A DNA stretch of 52,358 nucleotides from Trichomonas tenax (lineage: Eukaryota > Parabasalia > Trichomonadida > Trichomonadidae): NCBI GenBank assembly GCA_023091735.1, contig JALKBU010000275.1, positions 1-52,358 of the forward strand, written 5' to 3'. A program made the translations under genes and the position numbers. How positions within the stretch are numbered: the stretch's first letter is position 1; each line of letters begins with the position of its first letter. The notes under the pieces are model-generated. The model was not told where the DNA came from and made no database searches. It worked only from the letters and a program-made list of their open reading frames with translations. Below are positions 28,732-38,604 of this stretch, in pieces.

Positions 28732-29913
28732 TTACTTCGATTTGAGAATCTGTCCATATTCTCCTGTAGCAGCAATGAACTTCTTGTCCATTGTTTCGCT
28801 GATCCAATATAATCTTTTCGAGTTTGTTCTGCTGAACTTGTTCCATGTTTTTCCTTTATCCTTCGAAACGATAATCATGGCTCTCTTATTGGTATCTGGT
28901 TCATCAGCCCACATTTCTGATGATTTATAAGAAGAATCTAAACAAGCATAAATGTTTCCATTGGAAGCTAAGTAAAATGAACGAACGATAGTAAGTTTTT
29001 CATCAAACTCTCTCGTAATGTTACACACTTTTGTCCAATTCTTGCCCCCATTTGTTGATCTGTAGATAACTCTGTCTGGTGTCGTAACTGAGCCTGTTCC
29101 AATAAGGATTATACTCTCATCGTATGCGAACACACTGAAGACGACATAATCTTGTGTGTCTGCATGACTTTCAAAAACGCAATTCCAAGATAATCCGCCA
29201 TCTTCTGTCTTGAAGACCCTTGCTGATCCATCCTTGCGTTCCTCCGATCCAACTCCGATGAAAAATGTTTGTTTTCCTGCATAAGACATCGCACGAAGAT
29301 TATCGCCATCTTTGTCAGTGTAGTTGATTGTTTGGAATATTTCACCATTGTCAGTCGATCTATAGATCTGATTGGGGTTCTTTGACACCAGAAGAACGCC
29401 ATTTCCATGAGCCATTGACATTCCTGTGTTGCTCATTTCTTTCACGGTCCATGTTTCGCCGTGATCATTGGATCTAAGGAAATATCCTGGTGCGAGACCT
29501 ACGATATCGTTGCCAAGTTGCTGAAAAGCGTATAATGAAAACAATGATGGTTCACCAATATACACTTGCTTCCAATTCTCTCCATCGTCTGTTGATTTAT
29601 ATAACGTTGGCTTGGAAGTGTTTTGATGTAAGTCCGAACCTCCACCAATCAACCAAGTTCCGTTTTTATCATTAAATAATGTTGCCATCTGCATTGCAGA
29701 GTCTATAATACTCCTATTCTTTCTGGCTTGAAGAGCTACGCGCCAAACAAGGTCAGGGTGGAGAGAATGGTAAGTAATGAAGATGGTCAGACAAACCATA
29801 GCGGCAACAAGCACGATTGCCCATATTATCGTCACCAACGTACACCTTTTGCGCTCTGGGTGCTCGATGTTGATACTTGTATCGAGAAGTTGCTCGTTAT
29901 TCAAAGTTTCCAT
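28732..29913 (-). CDS. Type II membrane protein with six Asp-box (BNR) repeats
   Basis: 393 residues. A cytoplasmic N-terminus with a basic stop (PERKRC) precedes one membrane span at about 24-47. The rest is a luminal or extracellular beta-propeller-like domain carrying six Asp boxes of the form S/T-x-D-x-G-x-x-W/F: STDDGENW, SNDHGETW, STDNGEIF, TEDGGLSW, STNGGKNW, SKDKGKTW. Asp boxes occur in sialidases, sortilin/Vps10 and plant HCF136-type propellers. The sialidase FRIP and Arg triad are not visible, so catalysis is not claimed. Regular spacing (about 45-60 residues) fits one box per blade in a six-bladed propeller. The ATG at codon 5 of the frame is the start, since the upstream codon is GTG and TTCACG directly precedes the ATG as a near-initiator. 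Several NxT/S sites support exposure outside the cytosol. Confidence 0.75.
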   Translation of the reverse strand: METLNNEQLLDTSINIEHPERKRCTLVTIIWAIVLVAAMVCLTIFITYHSLHPDLVWRVALQARKNRSIIDSAMQMATLFNDKNGTWLIGGGSDLHQNTSKPTLYKSTDDGENWKQVYIGEPSLFSLYAFQQLGNDIVGLAPGYFLRSNDHGETWTVKEMSNTGMSMAHGNGVLLVSKNPNQIYRSTDNGEIFQTINYTDKDGDNLRAMSYAGKQTFFIGVGSEERKDGSARVFKTEDGGLSWNCVFESHADTQDYVVFSVFAYDESIILIGTGSVTTPDRVIYRSTNGGKNWTKVCNITREFDEKLTIVRSFYLASNGNIYACLDSSYKSSEMWADEPDTNKRAMIIVSKDKGKTWNKFSRTNSKRLYWISETMDKKFIAATGEYGQILKSK

Positions 29914-30237
29914 CGTGAATGTCACCTTTTTGTTTTAATCTTAAATTATTTTTCTCATATAAAATTATAGTGCGGCCTTAGCAGCACCAAAAATCATACA
30001 AAAATTGATGATTAATCGATAAATTCTTTCAATTTTTGACATTTTATATTTTATCGACATCTTTTAATTTATCTTTCAGTATTCAAGAAAAGTTCAATAC
30101 GCTTTGATAACTATCGCATATAGGCTATGTATCCATCTAAGCAACATCTGATTTACACAATCTCTCATTGTGTTATCAACAAATTTAAGCTCCGTTTTGT
30201 AAATGAACAACTCTTTACAAACAATAAACAATGAAAT
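29914..30237. other. Intergenic, nothing seen
   Basis: A 324-bp AT-rich gap between two minus-strand genes. It must hold the promoter of the Asp-box gene; no other feature is seen. Confidence 0.6.
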
Positions 30238-31824
30238 TTAGCAGATTCTGCACCAATGGCTGCTTTTTTCAGGCTTGTTTGACATCTCAGAATCATTCCA
30301 CCATTCTGTTGTTCTCTTCATTAACTCTCTCATACACATTGTCGCGTACTGGCTTGCTCCTAAAGAAAACTCAACAACAGCGGATCTATGCTTACCACCA
30401 GGGACGTGGTTATCTTTGTTCGTTCTTCCTTCAAGTTTGTCAATGTCAGAATCTATTAACTCAGCATCATTATCATCATGCTCAATGATATCATAAGATA
30501 TGTCTGTTGGTAATGCAAACAACTTTCTATAATCACCAGTGAGTCCGAGCTCCTTTTGTGCTGAAAACATGTCTGGTGTGATTCCATCTTCCTTCAACAG
30601 TTCTTCAGCATCGGGTGAAACGCAGCCATCAGCAGGAAGTGGAATCACAATATCAAATGGCGTGAATTTATTCTTGTTTTGGTTTGTCATTGTAATATAG
30701 TTTCCATCTTTCTCAACTATATCACCTGCTACGACAGAAAAGCCATTTCTTTTGATTCTTGCACTTGCACAGTGATTCCATACATAACTTTGGTATGCGT
30801 GACAATAAAGAAGTCTTTGTCTTCTATCGATTGACTTAAATTGCTCAAATGGATTTGAAGTGCCCTTTTTAGCAGTTGCTAATATCGATCTTTCAGTTGC
30901 TGCATGTTTTGGCATCATTGCATAGGATTTTTCTGCATCTTTTGTCTTCTTATAATAGATTTTTGCATTGTTAACATCTTCTTGATTTCCATCAATGGGA
31001 GACATAATCATATCAATAACTTTCTGCCACTCTTTGCGAAGTATGGCAATGCCTACAGTATGTGTTGAGAGAGCTGTTGTTCCAAAGCGCTGCATTCCAA
31101 AGTAATTAATAAATCCTTTCTGAGTCAAAGCTTCCATTCTGTTTTTGAGGCCCTGCCTTAACTGATCGACTGTTTCACAACCAGGGATCGTTAAATTGCG
31201 TAAAACTAGTGTGAAATGGTTTCCTTTGAGATCTCCAAGGTTAACAGGGTTCATTGATTGGTAGTACATTCCACACTTGATTTTGTCGGTCAGATTTGAC
31301 AGTGTTTCAACAGCGTTGATGCCGATATCACGAATTGTCATGATTTGTGTTGTGATTGCACGTTTATCTTTATTTCCTGCTACACCAATTTGCTTTTTGG
31401 TAATTCCAAGTTTCGTTGCGATGCGTGAAATCGTTTCTTGTTGATTTGTGTTTTCTTTGCTGACGACCAACGAAATTATCATTGGACGAGGCCTTCTTTT
31501 TGCTTGCTTTTCGAGAGTAACAACATCGTTTTCGATTGTTATTTTGAGTTCTGGATGCTTAAAGTAAATCTGTGATAATTGAAATTTATTTTCTGGAGTA
31601 AATTTGAAAAATGGGTAACCAGGCTTTGATATCCACTCTTCGAAACCTTCAGGAAGTGGAACTGGATCCAGTTTGTTCAATGATGTTAAATAAATTATAT
31701 TTCCATCTTGATCTATTTCGTGAACATGGAAATCAGAGTATCGATGTTTTATAATTCCGTTCATTCCAGGCAAATCATTGATGAATTCCGTAATTCCAAC
31801 ACTTTCTTCTGTTGCGCTCTTCAT
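30238..31824 (-). CDS. PUS7: tRNA/mRNA pseudouridine synthase, TruD/PUS7 family
   Basis: Converts uridine to pseudouridine in tRNA (position 13 in the family) and other RNAs. 528 residues with both TruD signatures: GVAGNKDKRAITTQ (147-160), with the catalytic Asp at 153, and INYFGMQRFGTT (239-250). Between them lies the GxMYYQSMNPVNLGDLKGNHF segment typical of eukaryotic Pus7. The C-terminal RRQRLLYCHAYQSYVWNHCASAR region is also characteristic. It is somewhat shorter than yeast or human PUS7 (about 660-680), lacking an N-terminal extension, with ordinary core spacing. Start: first ATG; TCAAA about 14 nt upstream on that strand fits an initiator. It lies in a run of four minus-strand genes with no sign of cotranscription. 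Confidence 0.95.
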   Translation of the reverse strand: MKSATEESVGITEFINDLPGMNGIIKHRYSDFHVHEIDQDGNIIYLTSLNKLDPVPLPEGFEEWISKPGYPFFKFTPENKFQLSQIYFKHPELKITIENDVVTLEKQAKRRPRPMIISLVVSKENTNQQETISRIATKLGITKKQIGVAGNKDKRAITTQIMTIRDIGINAVETLSNLTDKIKCGMYYQSMNPVNLGDLKGNHFTLVLRNLTIPGCETVDQLRQGLKNRMEALTQKGFINYFGMQRFGTTALSTHTVGIAILRKEWQKVIDMIMSPIDGNQEDVNNAKIYYKKTKDAEKSYAMMPKHAATERSILATAKKGTSNPFEQFKSIDRRQRLLYCHAYQSYVWNHCASARIKRNGFSVVAGDIVEKDGNYITMTNQNKNKFTPFDIVIPLPADGCVSPDAEELLKEDGITPDMFSAQKELGLTGDYRKLFALPTDISYDIIEHDDNDAELIDSDIDKLEGRTNKDNHVPGGKHRSAVVEFSLGASQYATMCMRELMKRTTEWWNDSEMSNKPEKSSHWCRIC

Positions 31825-32171
31825 TGGAATTGCTTTGATAAATTATGACTGATTCACAGTTCCATCGGACACCAAACACACAAGAACATTGATCAGATCA
31901 TTATGAATACAAAAACAACATATATTCTAATATATTTTATTTCACAAACAATTAAAAATAACATTAAGAACATTCAAAATTAGCTATGCCTTAACGTTAG
32001 GATCGATATAGTCCATAAAAGAAGAAATTAATTATTTGATTCCAATAATTAACATTAACTATTCAAATGAAGATAATATAATGATACGCATAAGACTGGG
32101 GTATTGAAGAATATGAGTGAGCAGATAATAACGCGAGAAGATAAATTTTTGATATTGAAAACTTAACTATT
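31825..32171. other. Intergenic, nothing seen
   Basis: A 347-bp AT-rich gap between PUS7 and the next minus-strand gene; no feature beyond the presumed PUS7 promoter. Confidence 0.6.
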
Positions 32172-33134
32172 CTACGCCAAGTCCATGAGATCATTGAACA
32201 TAGAAATCCTGTGCTTGGACTTGATGATTTCAAGTGTTTGCAGTTGATCAACGTGCTTGTTCACATTATTATAATACCGAATGACTTTATTTTCGATATA
32301 TCTATATATAGACGGATTAATGTTGAAACCTGGAAATGAGTTTCTGACTATGAAACTGATTGATTTTAACAAATCTTGTGGATCGGAGAACTTATTTTGT
32401 TCAAATAACTCTTCTATCTGTGTTGTAATATGATCAGCAACGTAATCATTGATAAATTCGCTGTACAATGAGACTTTGTATGAGTACATTTCATTAAAGA
32501 ATGTTTTGTAGGAATGTTGCTGACCTGGAGGGAAATAAGCATAAGCTTTAATGACAACTGGGAAGATATCATCCTTCTCCTCGTGTATGACAAATAAAGA
32601 GAACAATGTATCACCTATACTCTTCATTAACATTGGATTCGATGTATCATTAAACTCTATATAGGATTCGATGATTTGTATACAAATATTGAGATAACTG
32701 TGTTGTATGAAGACTAACAGTGGTATAATTTTTGTCAAAATATCTTTGTTTTTGAGAATAATTTTCTCCCAATTTTGTGATTTGCGAAATATTTTCATAA
32801 TTGCTGCGATAGTAGCACAGGAGTACAGTGCAGATTCGTTTTCATTAAATCTATTGACCATTATCGATTTAAAATCATTTTCTTTTTTCATATCTTGAGT
32901 TCTGTATTCTAAAAAATTAAAATAATTGACATAAAGGTTTTGCAGTGCGTCCGATGTGTTTTGATCAGTAAGTTGTGTTGCTAAATTGACAAAATAAAAT
33001 TTATCAAAATATTTTTCTATTTCAGGTGTTTTATTTCGTTTGAACTTCTCAAACAACATCCCCATGTTATCAGGATTTAACAAAATGGTCGAATCATCCA
33101 AATTTGTTCCCTCAATAACATTCAAAGGGTTCAT
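32172..33134 (-). CDS. Uncharacterised helical-repeat protein
   Basis: 320 residues, soluble, predicted almost wholly alpha-helical with an armadillo/HEAT-like rhythm (SALYSCATIAAIMKIFRKSQ, KIIPLLVFIQHSYLNICIQI). I do not recognise a family. There is no catalytic motif, signal peptide or membrane span. The ATG at 33134 is the start, since the codon before it is TTG; TCACAT 5-8 nt upstream is a good initiator. Composition (Asn, Ile, Phe, Tyr) is typical for the AT-rich genome. It might be a small scaffold; no functional clue comes from the neighbours (PUS7 downstream, a divergent MED14-like gene upstream). Confidence 0.7.
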   Translation of the reverse strand: MNPLNVIEGTNLDDSTILLNPDNMGMLFEKFKRNKTPEIEKYFDKFYFVNLATQLTDQNTSDALQNLYVNYFNFLEYRTQDMKKENDFKSIMVNRFNENESALYSCATIAAIMKIFRKSQNWEKIILKNKDILTKIIPLLVFIQHSYLNICIQIIESYIEFNDTSNPMLMKSIGDTLFSLFVIHEEKDDIFPVVIKAYAYFPPGQQHSYKTFFNEMYSYKVSLYSEFINDYVADHITTQIEELFEQNKFSDPQDLLKSISFIVRNSFPGFNINPSIYRYIENKVIRYYNNVNKHVDQLQTLEIIKSKHRISMFNDLMDLA

Positions 33135-33990
33135 CAATGTGAAATGAAGAAAACACAGTAATACTTATCCAACAACAGAAAAAGACAACATTTTGTTAAT
33201 ATATTATGTATTAGCTCATTTATTTTGTTGATGCCCTTTTCTACCAAAAAAACATAACCCTTAAAACATCGATGGAATATCAAGTTATGATGTTTTCATT
33301 GCATGCTTGATATTATATCTTATTAAATGAATTTGGTAATAAATCATCAATAATCTTGATGATTTATTAGATGTAATAGTTATTAATGATAGCAATCAAT
33401 TTACGCATGTTATGCGCTTCAGTTTTATTCAACTTATGACCATCTTTACATTGATCAATTTGGAAATATATAGAAGAAAAAATATCGCTAATACAATTTT
33501 GTCAATACTGTATTCTGGTAATACGGCGCTGATGTATAGTTTATAAATTGAATAAGTTTATAGATGATAATGAAATGCTTTAAAATATATAAAGATAATA
33601 ATTTTAGGGTATGTATAAGTTTGTACACAACAGTATGTTTTACATCGATGACTGAATTTCATTTATACAATATTTAGTTTGATATCATTGATTATTGGGG
33701 AAGATAAATTTTCTATTTCATCAAATAGATGTCCACAAAGACTAAGTTGAAGATGCCAATAAACGAAAGGATAAGATAACCATAATTTATTACGCAGAAG
33801 GAACTAAAGTGAAAGATTCGAAAAAAAACTTGAAGAAAAAATAAATCCCCCTGTTTATAAAAAAAGAAGGGGATAAAGTCACTTTTTTAAGAAATCAAAA
33901 TAATTTGGAATTAGGATGTAATTAATAATAAAGCATTTTTGTCAATGAAATTTTAGATTTTTATTTCTTGCTCGTTAAATCACACGACAC
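33135..33990. promoter_or_regulatory. Divergent promoter region with C-run/TATA-like/G-run element
   Basis: An 856-bp gap between divergent genes. At 33847-33872 a C-run, the string TGTTTATAAAAAAAGAA, and a G-run form an inverted pair around an AT core, about 120 bp before the MED14-like ATG. TCACTTTTTT follows at about 33878, and TCACACGACAC directly precedes the ATG. The rest is AT-rich without structure. Confidence 0.45.
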
Positions 33991-36900
33991 ATGGATACAG
34001 GCGATGGAAATGAATTAGCTCTTTCTGTCGCCCTATCGTCAGCCTTGAATTATTCGTGCGCTCTACTGAAACAGTTCAATGGCCCGAATATTCAAACTCA
34101 TTATAAGACAAAGTCACAACTTATGCACTCACTGTATACAATATCAGTTCTAATGGGCCGTCTTCTCGTTCTTTTTAGATCTAGAAGTCTATTAGCCAAA
34201 AATACAAAAATATTCGATATAGAACAAACGAATAACACTACCAAGGCAATACAAAACCTCAAAAAATTTGCAAGTTATATCGAAAAAGTATCTGTCAAAT
34301 CAGAAACATCAAAATTTATAAATATGTTTCAAAACTTTTCACAGAGCTTTAGTTCATACAATAAAAGCATTTCACGGATTGACATTTACAGTATATTCCA
34401 ATACAAACTACCTAAACGTATTAAACAAGCCTTTTTGTACAAAAATAAAATCATTATCAACGCTCTTCCTTATTATCAGTGCTGCCTAAAGATAAACAAG
34501 GACGAATACTGCGAGTTAAGGTTGTTACTCTTAAATTTTCCACAAAAATCAATGAATTTCAATCGCGAAGATATATTAAAAGATTTCATTAAATCATGTA
34601 CTCAATTTCATATACACGAGATCAAAGCTTTACATGTTTTAGACTCAAAGATCTTTAATTTCATACAAATTAGAAAATATTTGTATATATCTTATTTACT
34701 ATCTAAAATCGCACCGACATATCAGTGCAAGATAATCAATTCAAATGGCATCACAAAAATCAGATTTCCTGAATCTGATTATTTTTATTCTGATTTTCGT
34801 CTTGAATTGATTTATGGATGTGTCTACTTTACTTCGCCGACTCCAGTTTGTATAATTCCAGACAAATTTCCTTATATTGAAACAATAGCACAAAGAATCG
34901 AACGAATGAACAAATTCGTGAATGTTACTGACAAAATTATCTACATGAAAGAAGTAACCAACGAAGAAAATATACATTTGATATTGTCTGAACTCCGCCA
35001 GATCGTTCATTACACAGCAATGATAAATTTATATTTTTCGATTATTGTTTCGCTATTGAACATTCTTTCAGTATATCCACAGTGCTCCTTTATCATGCCC
35101 AATCAGCACGTGTCGTCAGTATTCATTTCCGTTGGAAATCCAAAATTGGATGAAATTAAGATTTATATGAACTATTTCAGCGGCAATTTCGAAGTAATCT
35201 TCGCGAACGGAACGAAGGAGGTATTCGGAAACGGCATGCAAATAGGAAATTATGTGACTCAGTCAAGAATTTGGTTAATTGAAGAAATTTGTTTTAATTC
35301 AAGACCAAACTCTATTAATTGCAATGTTTCTTTCCATTCTAAGGGCATATTCACATTTAGGTTCACCTATGCCCCTAATTTCTTCGTTCATGTCTACAAC
35401 ACTGGAAACACAAAGAGGCCATTTGTATCAGTTTCAAATGGAGTTACATCGACATCAGTCACTCCGTTGCTTTTCACGAATAGACAGAAATTCACACAGA
35501 ACGCATCAAAAGTTATTTTAGATTCAAAGACATATTTATTGTTGATAGAAGTCCAGTATCAGCTTAAGCAGCTTGGATATCCATCAACAATATCGAATTC
35601 CTCATTGCAATCAACAATTTTCCCATCTCATATTCTTCAATTCAAGATTTCTCCGACGATGCATTGGTCATTGAAAATCGTGCCCACGAACGGAACACCG
35701 AATAACTGGAACTGTGTAGAGATAATGGGCAATGTCACGTCATGCAGGTTCACTCAGAGAATTATTTATCTCATCCAGATGTTTATTGATTACACAAATA
35801 TCTGCAATCATTTTAATTCTCAAGAACGGATTTCTTCGACAGAAGCATTGAAGTTTGGTTCTGTTACTCATCTTAAATCACGATTAGATCTCAAGTTTAT
35901 TGATTGCTCAATACTATTGGGAATTTACTCTCCAAATTCGCAGCACTCAATCATCAACTCTCTTTCTTTGCATTCGTTCGCTGAACATGATTATATTGTT
36001 AGTAATTTGGTTGTTAAATTGTCAACCATTATTTCATACAGCGATTTTGCACAGAAGCTAACAAGTCCCGCATCAGCAATCAGCTTCTTGAAAGGAACTC
36101 TTCCATCGATGCTCCACATCATCAAAGAATTTAGTGCCGACAAAAATTGGACGATTTACATTGAGGATGCAGAAAATATTTTCTTAGTTTTCTTGAAGAA
36201 ACTTTCGATAAAGTTCAAAATAAATCCATGTGGCATTCTTCACGGTTCCATTTCCAATTTTGGGTATTCAACATTCGCTTTGAAGCCACTAGAAACGAGC
36301 AAAGTCGTCCCGAGAATTAAGAATGAGCAATATAGATTTGTTATGACAATAGAGCACATCAAACACTTCCGCGAACTGATCAACAAAGTCTCTGTGCTCT
36401 TTAATTTCTGTGTTTCGCATGGAATAAGCGAATTTAAACTCAACGAGTCTGAATTTGTTGGAAATGCACTTGATAATTCATTGTCAATCAAAATCAGCAA
36501 TTCCATATCTATCGTTGTTTCCGAAAATCAGAATGTCACACATTTTTCAACGAGTTTCGCATATTACGTCAAAAGCGCCAAATTACAACTCATAATGTCC
36601 GAAATACTGCTCCGTCTGATGAAGAGGAACTACCTTGAGACATTCATTTTATTCCTTAATCATTTCTTCGGAGACGACCTGAATTGGCAAGAATTGCTGA
36701 AGTCGCTTAAAATATATCCTGACTATGCATTAATGAGCCTGATCAATGGCTCCAACGAGCAAATCAATCTTCAAGTCGCAGTGGATAAACTGAGTCTTGC
36801 TGAGTCGAGCAAATGGTTCTCTCATAGATCTGTTTTTAGGATGATATCAGGCTGCGAATACAAGATTAATGCACTCATAGAATTCTTTTATAATAGATAA
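33991..36900 (+). CDS. MED14-like Mediator backbone subunit (tentative)
   Basis: 969 residues, nuclear if the call is right. MED14 (Rgr1) is the backbone subunit linking the head, middle and tail of Mediator. Evidence is the order of weak family features: an N-terminal helical hairpin with LMHSLYTISVLMGRLLVLFR (where MED14 has a helix ending LLALVKW); IYSIFQYKLPKRIKQAF (compare the VLTTGSYPRLP-I segment); EYCELRLLLLNFP (compare W-R-L-L-x-L-x-I-L); then HVLDSKIFNFIQIRKYLYIS in place of the family's CLHxFCxSLQLE helix. The remainder repeats beta-sheet plus long-helix units, also as in MED14. No signal or membrane segment is seen. The start has TCACA 10 nt upstream. It is shorter than human MED14 (about 1450), lacking the disordered Pro/Ser region. 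Identity is low, so this needs profile comparison. Confidence 0.45.
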   Translation: MDTGDGNELALSVALSSALNYSCALLKQFNGPNIQTHYKTKSQLMHSLYTISVLMGRLLVLFRSRSLLAKNTKIFDIEQTNNTTKAIQNLKKFASYIEKVSVKSETSKFINMFQNFSQSFSSYNKSISRIDIYSIFQYKLPKRIKQAFLYKNKIIINALPYYQCCLKINKDEYCELRLLLLNFPQKSMNFNREDILKDFIKSCTQFHIHEIKALHVLDSKIFNFIQIRKYLYISYLLSKIAPTYQCKIINSNGITKIRFPESDYFYSDFRLELIYGCVYFTSPTPVCIIPDKFPYIETIAQRIERMNKFVNVTDKIIYMKEVTNEENIHLILSELRQIVHYTAMINLYFSIIVSLLNILSVYPQCSFIMPNQHVSSVFISVGNPKLDEIKIYMNYFSGNFEVIFANGTKEVFGNGMQIGNYVTQSRIWLIEEICFNSRPNSINCNVSFHSKGIFTFRFTYAPNFFVHVYNTGNTKRPFVSVSNGVTSTSVTPLLFTNRQKFTQNASKVILDSKTYLLLIEVQYQLKQLGYPSTISNSSLQSTIFPSHILQFKISPTMHWSLKIVPTNGTPNNWNCVEIMGNVTSCRFTQRIIYLIQMFIDYTNICNHFNSQERISSTEALKFGSVTHLKSRLDLKFIDCSILLGIYSPNSQHSIINSLSLHSFAEHDYIVSNLVVKLSTIISYSDFAQKLTSPASAISFLKGTLPSMLHIIKEFSADKNWTIYIEDAENIFLVFLKKLSIKFKINPCGILHGSISNFGYSTFALKPLETSKVVPRIKNEQYRFVMTIEHIKHFRELINKVSVLFNFCVSHGISEFKLNESEFVGNALDNSLSIKISNSISIVVSENQNVTHFSTSFAYYVKSAKLQLIMSEILLRLMKRNYLETFILFLNHFFGDDLNWQELLKSLKIYPDYALMSLINGSNEQINLQVAVDKLSLAESSKWFSHRSVFRMISGCEYKINALIEFFYNR

Positions 36901-36973
36901 TTCATATTATTTTTTTCTTTTGTTTGTATTTAAACATGTTTATAAAAAAATATGAAAATGCATTAAAATTTTA

Positions 36974-38005
36974 TTATAATGCTTCTTTTCTAACATAAAT
37001 ATCTTTGTCTGCATTATCATCAAATGGATCATCATTTTCTTCATTCAATACTAAAGGATTGTCTTTTGTTGGTGGTTTGTCACCCTCAAGACCAGCAGTT
37101 TCTTCTTGCATTTCAGATGCATCACCGAGCGAGTTATCTGCTGAATCTTCTCAGGGTCTCCATCATTAATATTTGAATGCGTATCAGGTTCTGTGGTGTT
37201 AGTCTCAGTGTCGTCGACTTCTGGCTCTGGAGTGATGACTTCTGGATCCAAATTGAGTGTTATTGTTTCATTTGCACACTTCTGTGTTCATGAATGCGTA
37301 AGAAAATGGACCGGTGTAGTGCAGCACTTTGCCTGTTGACGCCTTTGTTCTGCCAACAATTGTAACGTCAACAGTCTCAAGAATTGTGCACTCCATGAAT
37401 GCTTTCGCGGGTATTGCGTGTGTATAGAGTGTTGACCGCGTCCATGTGCTTGCCTTTAAGTTCAATGATCTGATTGACGTACAGCCGTAGAAGCATGCTT
37501 CTCTTAATATATGTCCCATGTTTTCGCCGAGTGAAAGTTCACCAGAAAGTGATGTGTCATACATGAAAGCTTCTTTGCCGATTTCAACGCTATCAGGCAT
37601 CGTCTTGAAATCCCAATACTCAGCCAGAGCAGTAGTCCATCTACCAGGGAAGTTAAACGAGGCAAGCTTATAGCATCGCGTGAAGCTGTTGTTCCAATAA
37701 ACATCGGATGATTCCAAATTCAAGCAGTTCTCGAAGCAGCTGTTACCATTGAATATAGGGCCGTTTGAAGCAGCTTCAAATGTTACCGTTTGAATATTAA
37801 TGCAGTTGCAAAATGTGTAATTTGGAATTCTTGTCGTTGATGGACCGATTATCGCTTTAGTGACTTTATTTTTTAGAATCGAATCCATTGTTTCATAATT
37901 GAAGTCAGCATCATCGTTTATAGTGACAGATGTGCCGCTGATAGACGCTTGATTATGAAAAATCGGTGCTTTGTCTAAAAGAAAAATAAAATTTATAAAT
38001 ATCAT
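36974..38005 (-). pseudogene. BspA-like leucine-rich-repeat surface protein, frameshifted
   Basis: BspA-like (LRR_5 type) proteins are a large family of trichomonad surface proteins. Repeats with the typical Cys-Asn spacing are visible: TRIPNYTFCNCINIQTVTFE, NSCFENCLNLESSDV, EACFYGCTSIRSLNL, AKAFMECTILETVDV. The main frame stops at 37268 just after AFMNTEVCK. The next frame (+/-1) continues as CANETITLNLDPEVITPEPE. A second switch near 37146-37155 leads to a frame ending VLNEENDDPFDDNADKDIYV then RKEAL at the stop 36974-36976, which has the look of the cytoplasmic tail of this family. No membrane span lies between ectodomain and tail, so a deletion is likely too. First ATG at 38005 gives a short hydrophobic start (MIFINFIFLL), perhaps a signal peptide. 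Sequencing error could mimic one frameshift but hardly all three defects. Confidence 0.75.
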
Positions 38006-38604
38006 GATTTTTAAGAGATGTAAACATTTCAAAAAATCAAAGTAACAGAAAAATAATAGTTTAAAACTTAAAAATATCACAATATTATAGATATCAATGC
38101 GAAAAATCAATTCAAATTAAAAATTTAAGCGTAAAATTTCGAAATGTCGAAAATTGAGCCATATTTTACATTTTGTAATGTAAATTTATAATAGTAATTG
38201 CCGTATTTTTATAATAGAACATAATAAAATAGTTTTTGAAATTTGTTTGGCAAAATTTGAAAAAATTGAATTCGGTGGTTATGACACTTAAACTTTAATC
38301 ACTACATTGCAATATGATTTTTAGTAATAATAACCAGATTTTAGAATTTAGAGTCAAATTGTTCTGACACGTAAAACATTCAATTTTCATTACTATTGGA
38401 AATTTTTGATTACGTACAATTAACTGTGAAAAATCTTATTCAGTGAAATCTGTAACTACAGACTCAACGTAGTACATTTAGACTGTAATTTATGAAAATT
38501 GACAAAAAGCGTTTAAACTCTTAAATATCATTAACAATAAGATTTAATGATGGTTTTAAATTTCGATGCATTGTAAACTTCACAATTTTCGTCAATTTAA
38601 AACA
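38006..38604. other. Gap between divergent BspA-like genes
   Basis: 600 bp of very AT-rich DNA. The TCAATTT string at about 38591 lies 12 nt before the ATG at 38605 and is the likely initiator of the right-hand gene. No ORF is seen. Confidence 0.5.
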
